Shown in pieces: positions 13,384-21,764 of a stretch of DNA of 34,148 bases. Both the position numbers and the translations under genes were made by a program. Location: positions 1 to 34,148 of the IMG/VR virus record IMGVR_UViG_3300032333_000308; one strand, 5' to 3'. Source of the stretch: a virus. Every line of letters begins with the position of its first letter. The stretch's first letter is position 1. Below the pieces are notes generated by a model. That model made no database searches, was not told where the DNA came from, and saw only the letters and a list, made by a program, of their open reading frames with translations.

Positions 13384-15219
13384 ATTTCTATTGCTCTCAC
13401 GATAAATGGACAGACATATGATTACCCCGAAACGGATGACACCGAATGGGGGCCAGAGGCGACGGATTGGGCTGCTGCCGTTACAAGAGGAATGCTTCAA
13501 AAGGCGGGCGGCCTTTTTCAATTATTAGCCGAGGCTGATTTCGGGTCAGGTTACGGGTTAAAATCTCTTTACTATAAATCTAGAACGTCAAACGTTGCAG
13601 ATAGCGGACAGATTCGTTTAGCTCGAGCGGATGTCATTAACTTTAGAAATCAAGCGAACGACGCGAATCTTTCTTTAGGCGTTAGTTCAAGTGACGTTTT
13701 ACAGTTTAACGGAACCGACCTTCAGAATGCGATAGTTGTTACTGCTTCACGCGCTTTGGTTAGTGATGGCTCTGGGCTTGTTTCCGCTGCGACAACAACA
13801 TCAACCGAAATTGGGTACGTGAATGGCGTTACAAGTGCAATTCAAACTCAGCTTGATGGAAAAACGTTAAAATCAACGCTAACAACTAAGGGCGATCTTT
13901 ACGTTGCAACTGGAAGTGCGGCCCCTGCGAGACTTGGGGTTGGCACGAATAATCAAGTTTTAATCGCCGACTCCGCAGAGCCTACCGGAGTGAAATGGGG
14001 CGCTGTTGCGGGAACCGGAGACGTTGTGGGTCCGGCGAGTGCGACCGACAATGGGTTTGTTCGATTTGACGGAATAACAGGAAAGTTAATTAAAGACTCT
14101 CCGGCAACGATTGTAAATGCGGATGTAAACGCGTCTGCGGCCATAGCGTACTCAAAGCTTAACCTTTCAACCTCAATTGTAAATGCAGACGTTAGTGCGA
14201 GCGCTGCAATTGCTTATTCAAAATTAAATCTCGCAACATCGATTGTGAACGCGGATATTTCTGCAAGCGCGGCCATTGCGTTTTCAAAACTTGCTGCACT
14301 AACAAGCGCTAACATTTTAGTTGGAAGTGCCGGGAACGTTGCAACGAGTGTTGCGATGAGCGGGGATATTGGAATATCAAACGCTGGCGCGACTTCTTAT
14401 GTTGGCATTGTGCCAATGAATAAGGGCGGCACAAATAAAGCCCTGACTGCCGCCGCTGGCGGTGTGGTTTACACAGACGCTGACTCAATGGAAATTACAT
14501 CCGCCGGAACAAGCGGACAGTATTTAAAATCAAACGGCACAAGCGCTCCTGCGTTTGCAAGCTTTGCAGCGCCTACAATTCAAACTTTCACCTCTGGCAC
14601 AGGAACATACACAACGCCAGCAAACGTCGTTTGGATCAAAGTAAAAATGGTCGGCGGTGGCGGTGGTGGTGGTGGATCCGGTACTACGGCCGGAACTGCG
14701 GCAACAGCTGGCGGTAGCACTACATTTGGAACATCTCTACTTACGGCTACTGGCGGAGCACAAGGTGCAAACTCTACTGATGGAGCTAACGGCGGAGCAG
14801 GCGGAACACCCACTGTAAACTCACCTGCGGTTACTATTGTCGCTGTAAACGGAGCGCGAGGCACGGGCGGTACGACAGGCGCGGGAGCTTCTTTCTATGT
14901 TGTTGGTCAACCTGGGGCATCGAGCTTTTTTGGCGGTGCAGGCGTGGGCGGTACGGCTGGAATTCCATATTCTGCGGGTGATGCTCAACCAAACTCAGGA
15001 TCAGGCGGCGGCGGTGCGGCTCCTCCACTTACGACAGGCAGTCGTCCAGGATCTCCAGGTGGAGCAGGAGCGTACATTGAGGCGCTTATTTCTTCTCCCT
15101 CATCAACATATTCATATGCAGTAGGTGCGGCGGGTGCTGGCGGGGCCGCTGGAACAAGCGGTGGAGTTGGCGGAAACGGTGGTTCTGGGGTGATCATTGT
15201 CGAAGAGTATTATCAATAG
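13384..15219 (+). CDS. Tail fibre with Gly-rich C-terminal adhesin domain; apparent ATT start, about 611 aa
   Basis: The first ATG is at 13492, but the frame stays open back to 13369 and encodes ALTINGQTYDYPETDD and WAAAVTRGMLQK, a start typical of phage fibre proteins. No ATG, GTG or TTG exists there; ATT at 13384 lies 5 nt after GGGGGG and is the best start. Then come fibre-type segments, three 22-residue repeats, and a C-terminal 200 residues with Gly-rich strings (VGGGGGGGGSG, GGVGGNGGSGVIIVEEYYQ), the style of polyglycine-helix adhesins at fibre tips. It probably binds the host surface. Confidence 0.82.
   Translation: MSIALTINGQTYDYPETDDTEWGPEATDWAAAVTRGMLQKAGGLFQLLAEADFGSGYGLKSLYYKSRTSNVADSGQIRLARADVINFRNQANDANLSLGVSSSDVLQFNGTDLQNAIVVTASRALVSDGSGLVSAATTTSTEIGYVNGVTSAIQTQLDGKTLKSTLTTKGDLYVATGSAAPARLGVGTNNQVLIADSAEPTGVKWGAVAGTGDVVGPASATDNGFVRFDGITGKLIKDSPATIVNADVNASAAIAYSKLNLSTSIVNADVSASAAIAYSKLNLATSIVNADISASAAIAFSKLAALTSANILVGSAGNVATSVAMSGDIGISNAGATSYVGIVPMNKGGTNKALTAAAGGVVYTDADSMEITSAGTSGQYLKSNGTSAPAFASFAAPTIQTFTSGTGTYTTPANVVWIKVKMVGGGGGGGGSGTTAGTAATAGGSTTFGTSLLTATGGAQGANSTDGANGGAGGTPTVNSPAVTIVAVNGARGTGGTTGAGASFYVVGQPGASSFFGGAGVGGTAGIPYSAGDAQPNSGSGGGGAAPPLTTGSRPGSPGGAGAYIEALISSPSSTYSYAVGAAGAGGAAGTSGGVGGNGGSGVIIVEEYYQ
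14110..14307 (+). repeat. Three 66-bp (22-residue) tandem repeats inside the fibre gene
   Basis: Units start at 14110, 14176 and 14242, each beginning ATTGT(A/G)AA and encoding IVNAD(V/I)xASAAIA(Y/F)SKL followed by a short variable end. The DNA differs mainly at third codon positions, so the protein repeat is selected. Such repeats set fibre shaft length or flexibility. Confidence 0.9.
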
Positions 15220-15227
15220 GAGATAAA

Positions 15228-15569
15228 ATGCAACAATCATTAATTGAAAAAACATTAGACGCGCTAACGATTGACAGCGCAAAAACCACAGACACGCTTG
15301 AGTGCCCACAGGCGGCAACAATTTGTTTTGTCACAGTCGCAAGCGCGGCGTCTTCGCCCGTCGGAACGACAATTCAAGCGCAAGGGAGTCTCGATGGGAC
15401 TAATTTTAAAGCTCTTGATTCAGCAGTGAGTGTTACCGGGAATGGAACGTTTGGTGTGAATCTCACGGGAATAAACGCAGCGTTTCGATATTACAGACTT
15501 GCCTACGCATGGACGAGCGGCTCTTACGTTGCGACAACTTCAATTTTATTTAAAGGCGAAGAGGTTTAA
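15228..15569 (+). CDS. Small beta-sandwich virion protein, 113 aa
   Basis: The segments TTIQAQGSLDGTNFKALD, VTGNGTFGVNL and FRYYRLAYAWTSGS follow a beta-sandwich pattern that I know from small phage tail accessory proteins. It lies between two fibre genes, so a role in the adsorption apparatus is likely. The protein at 17105 has the same pattern and may be a paralogue. Confidence 0.65.
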   Translation: MQQSLIEKTLDALTIDSAKTTDTLECPQAATICFVTVASAASSPVGTTIQAQGSLDGTNFKALDSAVSVTGNGTFGVNLTGINAAFRYYRLAYAWTSGSYVATTSILFKGEEV

Positions 15570-15570
15570 T

Positions 15571-16914
15571 TTGTCTCACTATATAAACATCCCCCCAGCA
15601 AGCGGAGAGCAAAGGGTTGAGCCCTACGCCACGTATGCCGCCTTCCCCGTAACGGGAGAGATTGGAATTGTTTATATTGATGAGGACGCTTCGGATTTAT
15701 ATTTATGGGACGGCGCTGTTTATGTTTTACAGGCCGGGAGCGTTGGGGCAACAACTGCGCTTGATAACCTCGCTTCCACGGCAGTCAATGCCTCGATTAT
15801 TCCTGCAACAAATGGCTCAATCGACTTAGGCGCAAGCGCAAAAAGATGGCTCACTGGGTATTTTCAAAGTCTAAGGACGACATCAATACAGGGTAACTCT
15901 AGTCAAATTGCGTTTTCCAACAACACCTCCGGCGGTGATTTTAATTTTTATGGAAATATAAATTTATTCTCTGACTCATCCGGAAACGCTTTAAAGTTGT
16001 GGAATGATGACGAGGCAGACTACGTAGGATTTAGTGTTGATCCTGCTTTGGGCGGAACGACGGATTATGTGTTGCCAAATGCGGACGGGTCAACAGGACA
16101 ATTTCTTCAGACCGACGGTTCGGGAATTTTGAGTTGGCAAAGCCCCAGCACCGCATGGGGCGGAATTACAGGCACGCTTTCAGATCAAACAGATCTGCAA
16201 ACTGCTTTAAATGAAAAAGAGATGATTTATGATTGGGCGCTAAATCTAGATCGACAAGCTGCCTTTTGGACTGACTTTTGTCAAAACGACAGGGCTACTC
16301 TTAACATCGCGGCAAACGCTGGGGGCGGAACTGGTCAAGTAAACTCTAACGACTCGGTGACAGGAGTAAACAGCACTGAAAATTGTCTCGGCGTTTTTGA
16401 AATGGTTTTGGGCTCAGGGACCACCGCCAGAGCAATGATTTATAATTCTGGAACAATCATGGCCGGAACGAATCAACTCCGTTGTGGTTTTCGTTCTGCG
16501 CTCACGTCTGGTCTGTCAGATGGAACTAACACATATACAGCTTACATTGGTTTTTTGGACAACCCAAATTCCGGGGATATGACAGACGGCATTTATTTTC
16601 GCTACACACACTCGGTGAACGGCGGACGTTGGGAAGCGGTCGTTGCTGACGCTGGGGTGCGCGCCGCTGTTGATACTGGCATTGCTCCGTCAAACACAGT
16701 CAATCAAGTTTTTGTGATCATTGTTAATCAGGCGGGAACACAAGCTCAGTTTTATATCGACGGAACACTTACAAATACTGTGAGCTCTGGCCTTCCAGGC
16801 GCGGGCGATTTCTTTTTTTACGGAGCGAAAATTGAAAAATCTGCCGGAACAACATCACGCTCTATTGCCGTTGATTGGCTCTATTTCAACTCACTAAGAA
16901 CAAGTGCGAGGTAA
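15571..16914 (+). CDS. Second tail fibre/tailspike-like protein, 447 aa
   Basis: I choose the TTG at 15571, which follows GAAGAGG by 6 nt and the upstream stop by one base; the ATG at 15499 lies deep in the preceding gene. Residues 1-55 could be a virion-attachment part (YATYAAFPVTGEIGIVYI). A fibre-type middle follows (DLGASAKRWLTGYFQSL; VLPNADGSTGQFLQTDGSG). The last 200 residues form a beta-rich domain resembling a lectin-like jelly roll (AQFYIDGTL, FFFYGAKIEKSAG). It likely binds host glycan. No catalytic residues can be named. Confidence 0.75.
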   Translation: MSHYINIPPASGEQRVEPYATYAAFPVTGEIGIVYIDEDASDLYLWDGAVYVLQAGSVGATTALDNLASTAVNASIIPATNGSIDLGASAKRWLTGYFQSLRTTSIQGNSSQIAFSNNTSGGDFNFYGNINLFSDSSGNALKLWNDDEADYVGFSVDPALGGTTDYVLPNADGSTGQFLQTDGSGILSWQSPSTAWGGITGTLSDQTDLQTALNEKEMIYDWALNLDRQAAFWTDFCQNDRATLNIAANAGGGTGQVNSNDSVTGVNSTENCLGVFEMVLGSGTTARAMIYNSGTIMAGTNQLRCGFRSALTSGLSDGTNTYTAYIGFLDNPNSGDMTDGIYFRYTHSVNGGRWEAVVADAGVRAAVDTGIAPSNTVNQVFVIIVNQAGTQAQFYIDGTLTNTVSSGLPGAGDFFFYGAKIEKSAGTTSRSIAVDWLYFNSLRTSAR

Positions 16915-16917
16915 CGA

Positions 16918-17103
16918 ATGATTAAGGCGGTCGTTGTTACAAACAACATTGTAAAAAAAGTGGTGGTTACAAAAGATCTCTCTGACGTGAAGATTTTCGG
17001 TGACGAGGAAATTAAAGTTTATCCGAAAAATAGAAAAATTAAAAGCGGCGACAAATACGACGGCGTTTTTAAGCGAATGTTGAAAAAAATGGGGATGAAA
17101 TAA
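16918..17103 (+). CDS. Small basic protein, 61 aa
   Basis: A lysine-rich protein with Val-rich strands at the N-terminus (IKAVVVTNNIVKKVVVTKDL) and a basic helical end (FKRMLKKMGMK). It sits between tail genes with 3-nt and 1-nt gaps, so it is probably a minor virion or assembly protein. Not recognised. Confidence 0.65.
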   Translation: MIKAVVVTNNIVKKVVVTKDLSDVKIFGDEEIKVYPKNRKIKSGDKYDGVFKRMLKKMGMK

Positions 17104-17104
17104 G

Positions 17105-17476
17105 ATGCAAAACCAAAATCTCGTTATCTTTAACAACCGCTTAGTGGCGGCAAACTCTGATTACTCAAGCGACGCAATGTGGGTTGGAGATTATAAGCTC
17201 GGTTCAATGCAGATTACTTATGTTGCGACAAGCTTAACGGTGTCGGGAACGTTTAAGCTTCAATCCTCAGACGATCCGATAGGACAAACTCCAACGAATT
17301 GGACGGATGTTGACGGTTCAAGCGAGGTGATCACAGCCGAAGCGTCTGACTCGATTTTCTATAACATATCAGAGATCGGATTTAATTGGTTGAGGGTTGT
17401 TTTCACTCATAGTGGAACGAGCGCCGAGCAAACAGTAAATGGTCGAGCGGTTTTTAAAACACAATATCAAGTTTAA
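17105..17476 (+). CDS. Small beta-sandwich virion protein, 123 aa
   Basis: The sequence has the pattern of the 113-residue protein at 15228: GTFKLQSSDD, then an Ile/Phe strand, then FNWLRVVFTHSGTS and a final Lys strand. In both cases the order is 'FKLQ or IQAQ strand, Asp turn, aromatic-R-x-x strand, Thr-Ser-Gly turn'. A tail accessory role is inferred from family look and location. Confidence 0.65.
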   Translation: MQNQNLVIFNNRLVAANSDYSSDAMWVGDYKLGSMQITYVATSLTVSGTFKLQSSDDPIGQTPTNWTDVDGSSEVITAEASDSIFYNISEIGFNWLRVVFTHSGTSAEQTVNGRAVFKTQYQV

Positions 17477-17485
17477 GGGGAGATT

Positions 17486-17719
17486 ATGGAAAGAGACGAA
17501 ATGCAAATCATAAAAGAGCTTATGGAAGAACTTCAAGATCACATGAAGTACTCAGAGGACGACTTTGGTGAGCGCTTGGGGAGAAAAAAGCCCGAGGTCG
17601 AAGTCATGAAGATCGAAGCTGAGCCTATGGAGAGTGAAATGGAAGGCGTGGGCATGGAAGATGAAATGGAAGGTCCTGAGGATAAGCTTAAAAAACGCTT
17701 GTTGAAACTAAGGGGTTAA
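17486..17719 (+). CDS. Acidic Met/Glu-rich protein, 77 aa
   Basis: The ATG follows AAGGGGAG. Nearly a third of residues are Glu or Asp and Met is frequent (KIEAEPMESEMEGVGMEDEM), with basic residues only at the end (KLKKRLLKLRG). It is expected to be disordered or a simple helix. Acidic small proteins occur near phage tail genes as assembly aids, but the role here is unknown. Confidence 0.65.
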   Translation: MERDEMQIIKELMEELQDHMKYSEDDFGERLGRKKPEVEVMKIEAEPMESEMEGVGMEDEMEGPEDKLKKRLLKLRG

Positions 17720-17720
17720 T

Positions 17721-18659
17721 TTGAAACCCCAATACAACACCGAAGAATTAATAAAAAACGTTAAACGTGCGTGCTCGGTCCCGACAAGTCAATTGACCTA
17801 TACGGATCAAGATTTTTCAGCGCTTGCGAACGATTCGCTTCAGACCGAGGTGGTTCCTCTTATTATGTCAACAAGGGAGGAGTACTTCGTCGATTACGAG
17901 GATGTTTTATCGACAGCAGACGGGGTGATTTCGATTCCGAAAAACGCAGTCGGCGCAAAACTAAGATCTGTTTGTTTTATGCAGCAGACAAGTCCGCTTG
18001 TTTTAGTTAATCTTCCGAGAATAGACCTTGATGTTGTATCTGGCGTGGGTTTTTTTAACTACGCGACTCTTGCCGGGTTTTATGTTCAAGGAAACGACAT
18101 TATTCTCTACCCGAACACTTCAGTTCCGGTGAATTCAAATCTTAGGCTTTATTACTATCGAAGAACCTTAGTGCTTGCTTCGCCAACTCAATATGGACAA
18201 GTGCAATCGGTTGATACTTTGACGAATACGGTTGTTATGGATTTCGTTCCCTACGCCTGGGAAGTTGGAACAGAATTAAACTCGGTCTCTAGTGAACCAA
18301 ACTTCGCCACAACAAACGAAGGCACAACAATCACAGCAATCAGCTCACCTTCGATAGCTTTATCCTCAGTCGATGGGATTGAGGTTGGTGATTACATTTC
18401 TGAGCTTGGTTACTCTGCGGTTCCTCAAATCCCAATTGAAGCGCACAACTATCTTGCGCAACTAACAGCGGTGAAATGTTTAGAGGGTCTTGGCGACCGG
18501 GAGGGGCAAAAGGCCGCACAAGCCGAGGCTGAAGTTTTAAAACAAAATCTTTTGATCATGATTTCTCAAAGAGTCGATGGCTCTGTAAAAAAAGTAATGT
18601 CTCCGGACGGGGGGCTAAGACTGTGGTCAGGGGTTAGACGAAGAGGCTGGGGTTGTTAG
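17721..18659 (+). CDS. Head-tail adaptor (connector) protein, 312 aa
   Basis: The TTG start follows an AGGGG site and abuts the upstream stop. The N-terminal 60 residues are a helical region like that of phage adaptors (ELIKNVKRACSVPTSQLTYTDQDF), and the later HNYLAQLTAVKCLEGLGDREGQKAAQAEAE helix, given here only as a landmark near residue 240, is also typical. In podoviruses such proteins form a ring below the portal. It immediately precedes the gp10-like tail protein, as adaptors do. Confidence 0.7.
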   Translation: MKPQYNTEELIKNVKRACSVPTSQLTYTDQDFSALANDSLQTEVVPLIMSTREEYFVDYEDVLSTADGVISIPKNAVGAKLRSVCFMQQTSPLVLVNLPRIDLDVVSGVGFFNYATLAGFYVQGNDIILYPNTSVPVNSNLRLYYYRRTLVLASPTQYGQVQSVDTLTNTVVMDFVPYAWEVGTELNSVSSEPNFATTNEGTTITAISSPSIALSSVDGIEVGDYISELGYSAVPQIPIEAHNYLAQLTAVKCLEGLGDREGQKAAQAEAEVLKQNLLIMISQRVDGSVKKVMSPDGGLRLWSGVRRRGWGC

Positions 18660-21335
18660 ATGCAAGAGAGTCAAAAGCTCGAATTACAACTAAAGGGACT
18701 TTACACAAGCCCGAACAATCTCTCTGGCGTCCCGCCCGGAGCGCTTGAGGTTGCAGATAACGTCGTTATTAATTCAAAATCAAAGATCGATTCTCGTCGC
18801 GGACAAACTCAATACGGCGATCCGCTCACCGTAGGCACAGGCCAAGTGAATAAGATTTTTAACTACGCCTCAAGCCTTATTACAAACTACGACAATAAGC
18901 TTGCTTATGATTCAGGGAGCGGTGTGTGGGTTGATTACTCTGGCACCTATACAGATCCTGCCTCTGGCTATAAAATGCGAAGCCTTGAGGCTTTAAAGAA
19001 TTTTTATTTCACAACGGATGAAGGTGTTTTTAAAATCGACTCAATCAGTTCAACTCCAAGAAAGGCGGGTGTGGTTCGCGCTCTTGGCGGAACAGCAAGC
19101 CTCACGGGTGGGAGTGGATTTTTACTCGACACCACAGCCGTTGCCTATCGCATGGTTTGGGGCTATCGAGATGCGAACAACAATTTAGTGATTGGAAGCC
19201 CCTCTCAGCGTGTGGTTGTTCCAAACAGTTCTGGCGGATCAAGAGATGTGAGCTTGACGTTTGCAATCCCAAGCTCGATTACGACTGAGTATTTTTATCA
19301 AATTTATAGATCACTTTCCGTAACTCCTGAAACGGTCGAGCCCTCAGACGAACTGCAACTAGTGATTGAGGGCAATCCGACAAGTGGTGAGATTTCTGCA
19401 AAAAGTTTCACTGTGCTTGATCAAACGCCCTACTCGCTCATGAGAGCAACTCTTTACACGAGTCCGAGTCAAGAGGGCATTGCAAATGCGAATGATGAGC
19501 CGCCCTTTGCTCTTGATATGGACATCTTCAAGGGGTCGGCTTTTTATGCAAACGTTAGACAAAAGCAAAGACTCACAATCGCTTTGATCTCAGTTGAATC
19601 GCCCTCTCTTGGTTACTACGTGGACGCGTCGGTGGGGACAACGAATGCGTCTGCTATTTTGACAGGTATCGCATCGACTGCCGATTTAAACGTAGGCATG
19701 CGCGCTGTAGGCACCGGCATTCCGACCAACGCTACAATATTATCAATCGACTCAGGCACTCAAGTTACGCTCACGGCAAACGCCACAGCGACAGGCACCG
19801 TGAGTGTTGAGTTTCAAGATAGATTTACAATCGGTGGGGTGAATTACTGGGCGGGCTCCACGCAAACAGTTGCGACGAATACTTTTTTGGTTGATGTTTC
19901 AGGCACGCCGGGACAAAATATAAATCAGACGGCTTTAAATTTAATCGAAATTATCAACACGAGCTCGTCAAACACCACGCTTTATGCTTATTACACCTCA
20001 GGCGTTGAGGATCTTCCTGGACAGATTCTTTTTGAGGAAAGATCTATTGGCGGGAGTGCATTTAGTGCGACAAGCACAAACGGCGACTCGTTTAGTCCCG
20101 AGCTTCCAACCTCAGGCACCACGGTAATATCTGAAAACGATGCACGTCAAAACCGCGTGGTGATTTCAAAGCCAGGTCTTGTCGAGGCCGTTCCAATTTA
20201 TACTTATTTTGATATCGGATCTGCGAACTTCCCAATTCAGCGGGTTGTGGCCCTAAGGGACGGGATATTCTTTTTTAAAACAGACGGGATCTATAGACTA
20301 TCAGGCGAGACGTTTTCAAATTTTACAGTTTCTCTCGTTGATAACACGGTGACGCTTAAAGCTCCTGAGAGCGCGGTGCCGTTTAATAACCAGGTGTTTT
20401 GTTTTACGACTCAAGGAATTTGTGCAGTTAGCGATTCAGGCGTGCAGATTATGAGTGTTCCGATTGAAAACGTATTACTTGAGTTATCAAGTGAGCAATA
20501 CACGAATTTTGCGACCGCCTCTTTTGGCGTGGCGTATGAATCAGCAAGACAGTATTTATTTTTCACAGTGACTGAGACTACGGACGAGTTTGCAACTCAG
20601 GCTTATGTTTATAACTCTCTCACTGATTCGTGGACGAGATGGGTGATGAATAGAACGTGTGGCGTTGTGAACTCTGCCGTGAATAAGTTATTTATGGCGC
20701 AAACTGACTCAGGTCAGATTTTAATTGAGAGAAAAAACTATACAAACGCGGACTACGCAGACGAGGAGTACGCAGTCACAATTAGCGCTGTTGATTCAGA
20801 CACAGAGATAACGCTTTCAAGCGTGGCGGATGTTTCGGTTGGGATGTCGATTAAGCAGGGTGATCGAGTGGCGTTAATTGAAGAGATTAATGGAAATGAC
20901 CTTGTCATCTCTGAAACCTCAGGCCTTATCGCGGGAGCTGCGGCCGTTTATGTTCCTATTGATAATTTTATTCAATGGGCTCCGCTTGATTGTGAAAACC
21001 CTGGGATATTAAAACAGTTTTCAGAAATTTCATTATTTTTCAGAAATGCGGCCTTTCGTGAAATCGATGCGACCTTTTCAACGAACATTGAATCAAGCGG
21101 GGAGACAGTTATGGTTGCAAACGTTTCAAGCTCGGGCTGGGGAAGCTCAAGCTGGGGGATGTTTCCGTGGGGAAGTCCTCTTGGCGGGCAAAACGTACTA
21201 AGAACCTATGTGCCTCGAGAGAAACAAAGGGCAAGTTGGTTGATTTTAAGCTTAAGAACTCAAGAGGCGTTTACGGGGTTTAGCTTGCAGGGTGTTTCGA
21301 TAGTTTATAACCAAATGTCGAGCAGATTTAGGTAG
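18660..21335 (+). CDS. Tail hub/packaged-DNA stabilisation protein (P22 gp10-like), 891 aa
   Basis: The N-terminus (LQLKGLYTSPNNLSGVPPGA, then ADNVVINSKSKIDSRRG) is the mark of a large podovirus tail family related to P22 gp10, which plugs the portal after packaging and holds DNA in the head. The chain is rich in beta repeats throughout, as expected for a propeller-like tail protein; segments such as FFKTDGIYRLSG and YNSLTDSWTRW look like blades. A Gly/Trp-rich SSGWGSSSWGMFPWG segment lies near the end. It is the largest protein in the genome. Confidence 0.82.
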   Translation: MQESQKLELQLKGLYTSPNNLSGVPPGALEVADNVVINSKSKIDSRRGQTQYGDPLTVGTGQVNKIFNYASSLITNYDNKLAYDSGSGVWVDYSGTYTDPASGYKMRSLEALKNFYFTTDEGVFKIDSISSTPRKAGVVRALGGTASLTGGSGFLLDTTAVAYRMVWGYRDANNNLVIGSPSQRVVVPNSSGGSRDVSLTFAIPSSITTEYFYQIYRSLSVTPETVEPSDELQLVIEGNPTSGEISAKSFTVLDQTPYSLMRATLYTSPSQEGIANANDEPPFALDMDIFKGSAFYANVRQKQRLTIALISVESPSLGYYVDASVGTTNASAILTGIASTADLNVGMRAVGTGIPTNATILSIDSGTQVTLTANATATGTVSVEFQDRFTIGGVNYWAGSTQTVATNTFLVDVSGTPGQNINQTALNLIEIINTSSSNTTLYAYYTSGVEDLPGQILFEERSIGGSAFSATSTNGDSFSPELPTSGTTVISENDARQNRVVISKPGLVEAVPIYTYFDIGSANFPIQRVVALRDGIFFFKTDGIYRLSGETFSNFTVSLVDNTVTLKAPESAVPFNNQVFCFTTQGICAVSDSGVQIMSVPIENVLLELSSEQYTNFATASFGVAYESARQYLFFTVTETTDEFATQAYVYNSLTDSWTRWVMNRTCGVVNSAVNKLFMAQTDSGQILIERKNYTNADYADEEYAVTISAVDSDTEITLSSVADVSVGMSIKQGDRVALIEEINGNDLVISETSGLIAGAAAVYVPIDNFIQWAPLDCENPGILKQFSEISLFFRNAAFREIDATFSTNIESSGETVMVANVSSSGWGSSSWGMFPWGSPLGGQNVLRTYVPREKQRASWLILSLRTQEAFTGFSLQGVSIVYNQMSSRFR

Positions 21336-21338
21336 AAA

Positions 21339-21743
21339 ATGGGAAGATTACCGCCGCAAAAGAAAATTCTAAGAGAAGACTTAAAGGACGCCCCGAGCTG
21401 GGTGAATCCTTTAATCGACACGCTTAATAACTTTATGGAGTCTGTTTATCAGAGCCTAAATAAGAACATCACGTTTGAGGACAACGTTTCTTGTTTTATA
21501 AAAGAGCTGATTTACAAAACCCCATCGACCTACCCGACCATGGATAACGTTGAATTCACGAGTCTTCTTAAGGTTAAGGCGACAGGAGTACAGGTTTTAC
21601 AGGTTTATAACCGTGCGACTTATGAGCCTGCGACCGGAGCGGTGTACGTTCCTTGGGTTGAAGATAACAGCACAATTCGAATATTTCCTATCACCGGGCT
21701 TGCCGCTTCTACCACTTATGTTGTGAGGCTGCTTGTTTCTTAA
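21339..21743 (+). CDS. Small tail-associated protein, 134 aa
   Basis: The N-terminal 45 residues are helical (APSWVNPLIDTLNNFMESVY), followed by a beta domain ending LAASTTYVVRLLVS. I have seen this plan (helix for trimerisation or attachment, then a beta domain) in small fibre or tail-accessory proteins of podoviruses. It follows the gp10-like gene by 3 nt. Role inferred from place. Confidence 0.65.
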   Translation: MGRLPPQKKILREDLKDAPSWVNPLIDTLNNFMESVYQSLNKNITFEDNVSCFIKELIYKTPSTYPTMDNVEFTSLLKVKATGVQVLQVYNRATYEPATGAVYVPWVEDNSTIRIFPITGLAASTTYVVRLLVS

Positions 21744-21764
21744 ATATTTAACGAGGAGAGACCC

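Noticed and set aside
13492-13494. ATG at 13492 as the fibre start
   Set aside because: It is not preceded by a good ribosome site and would drop a family-typical N-terminus that is open in frame back to 13369.
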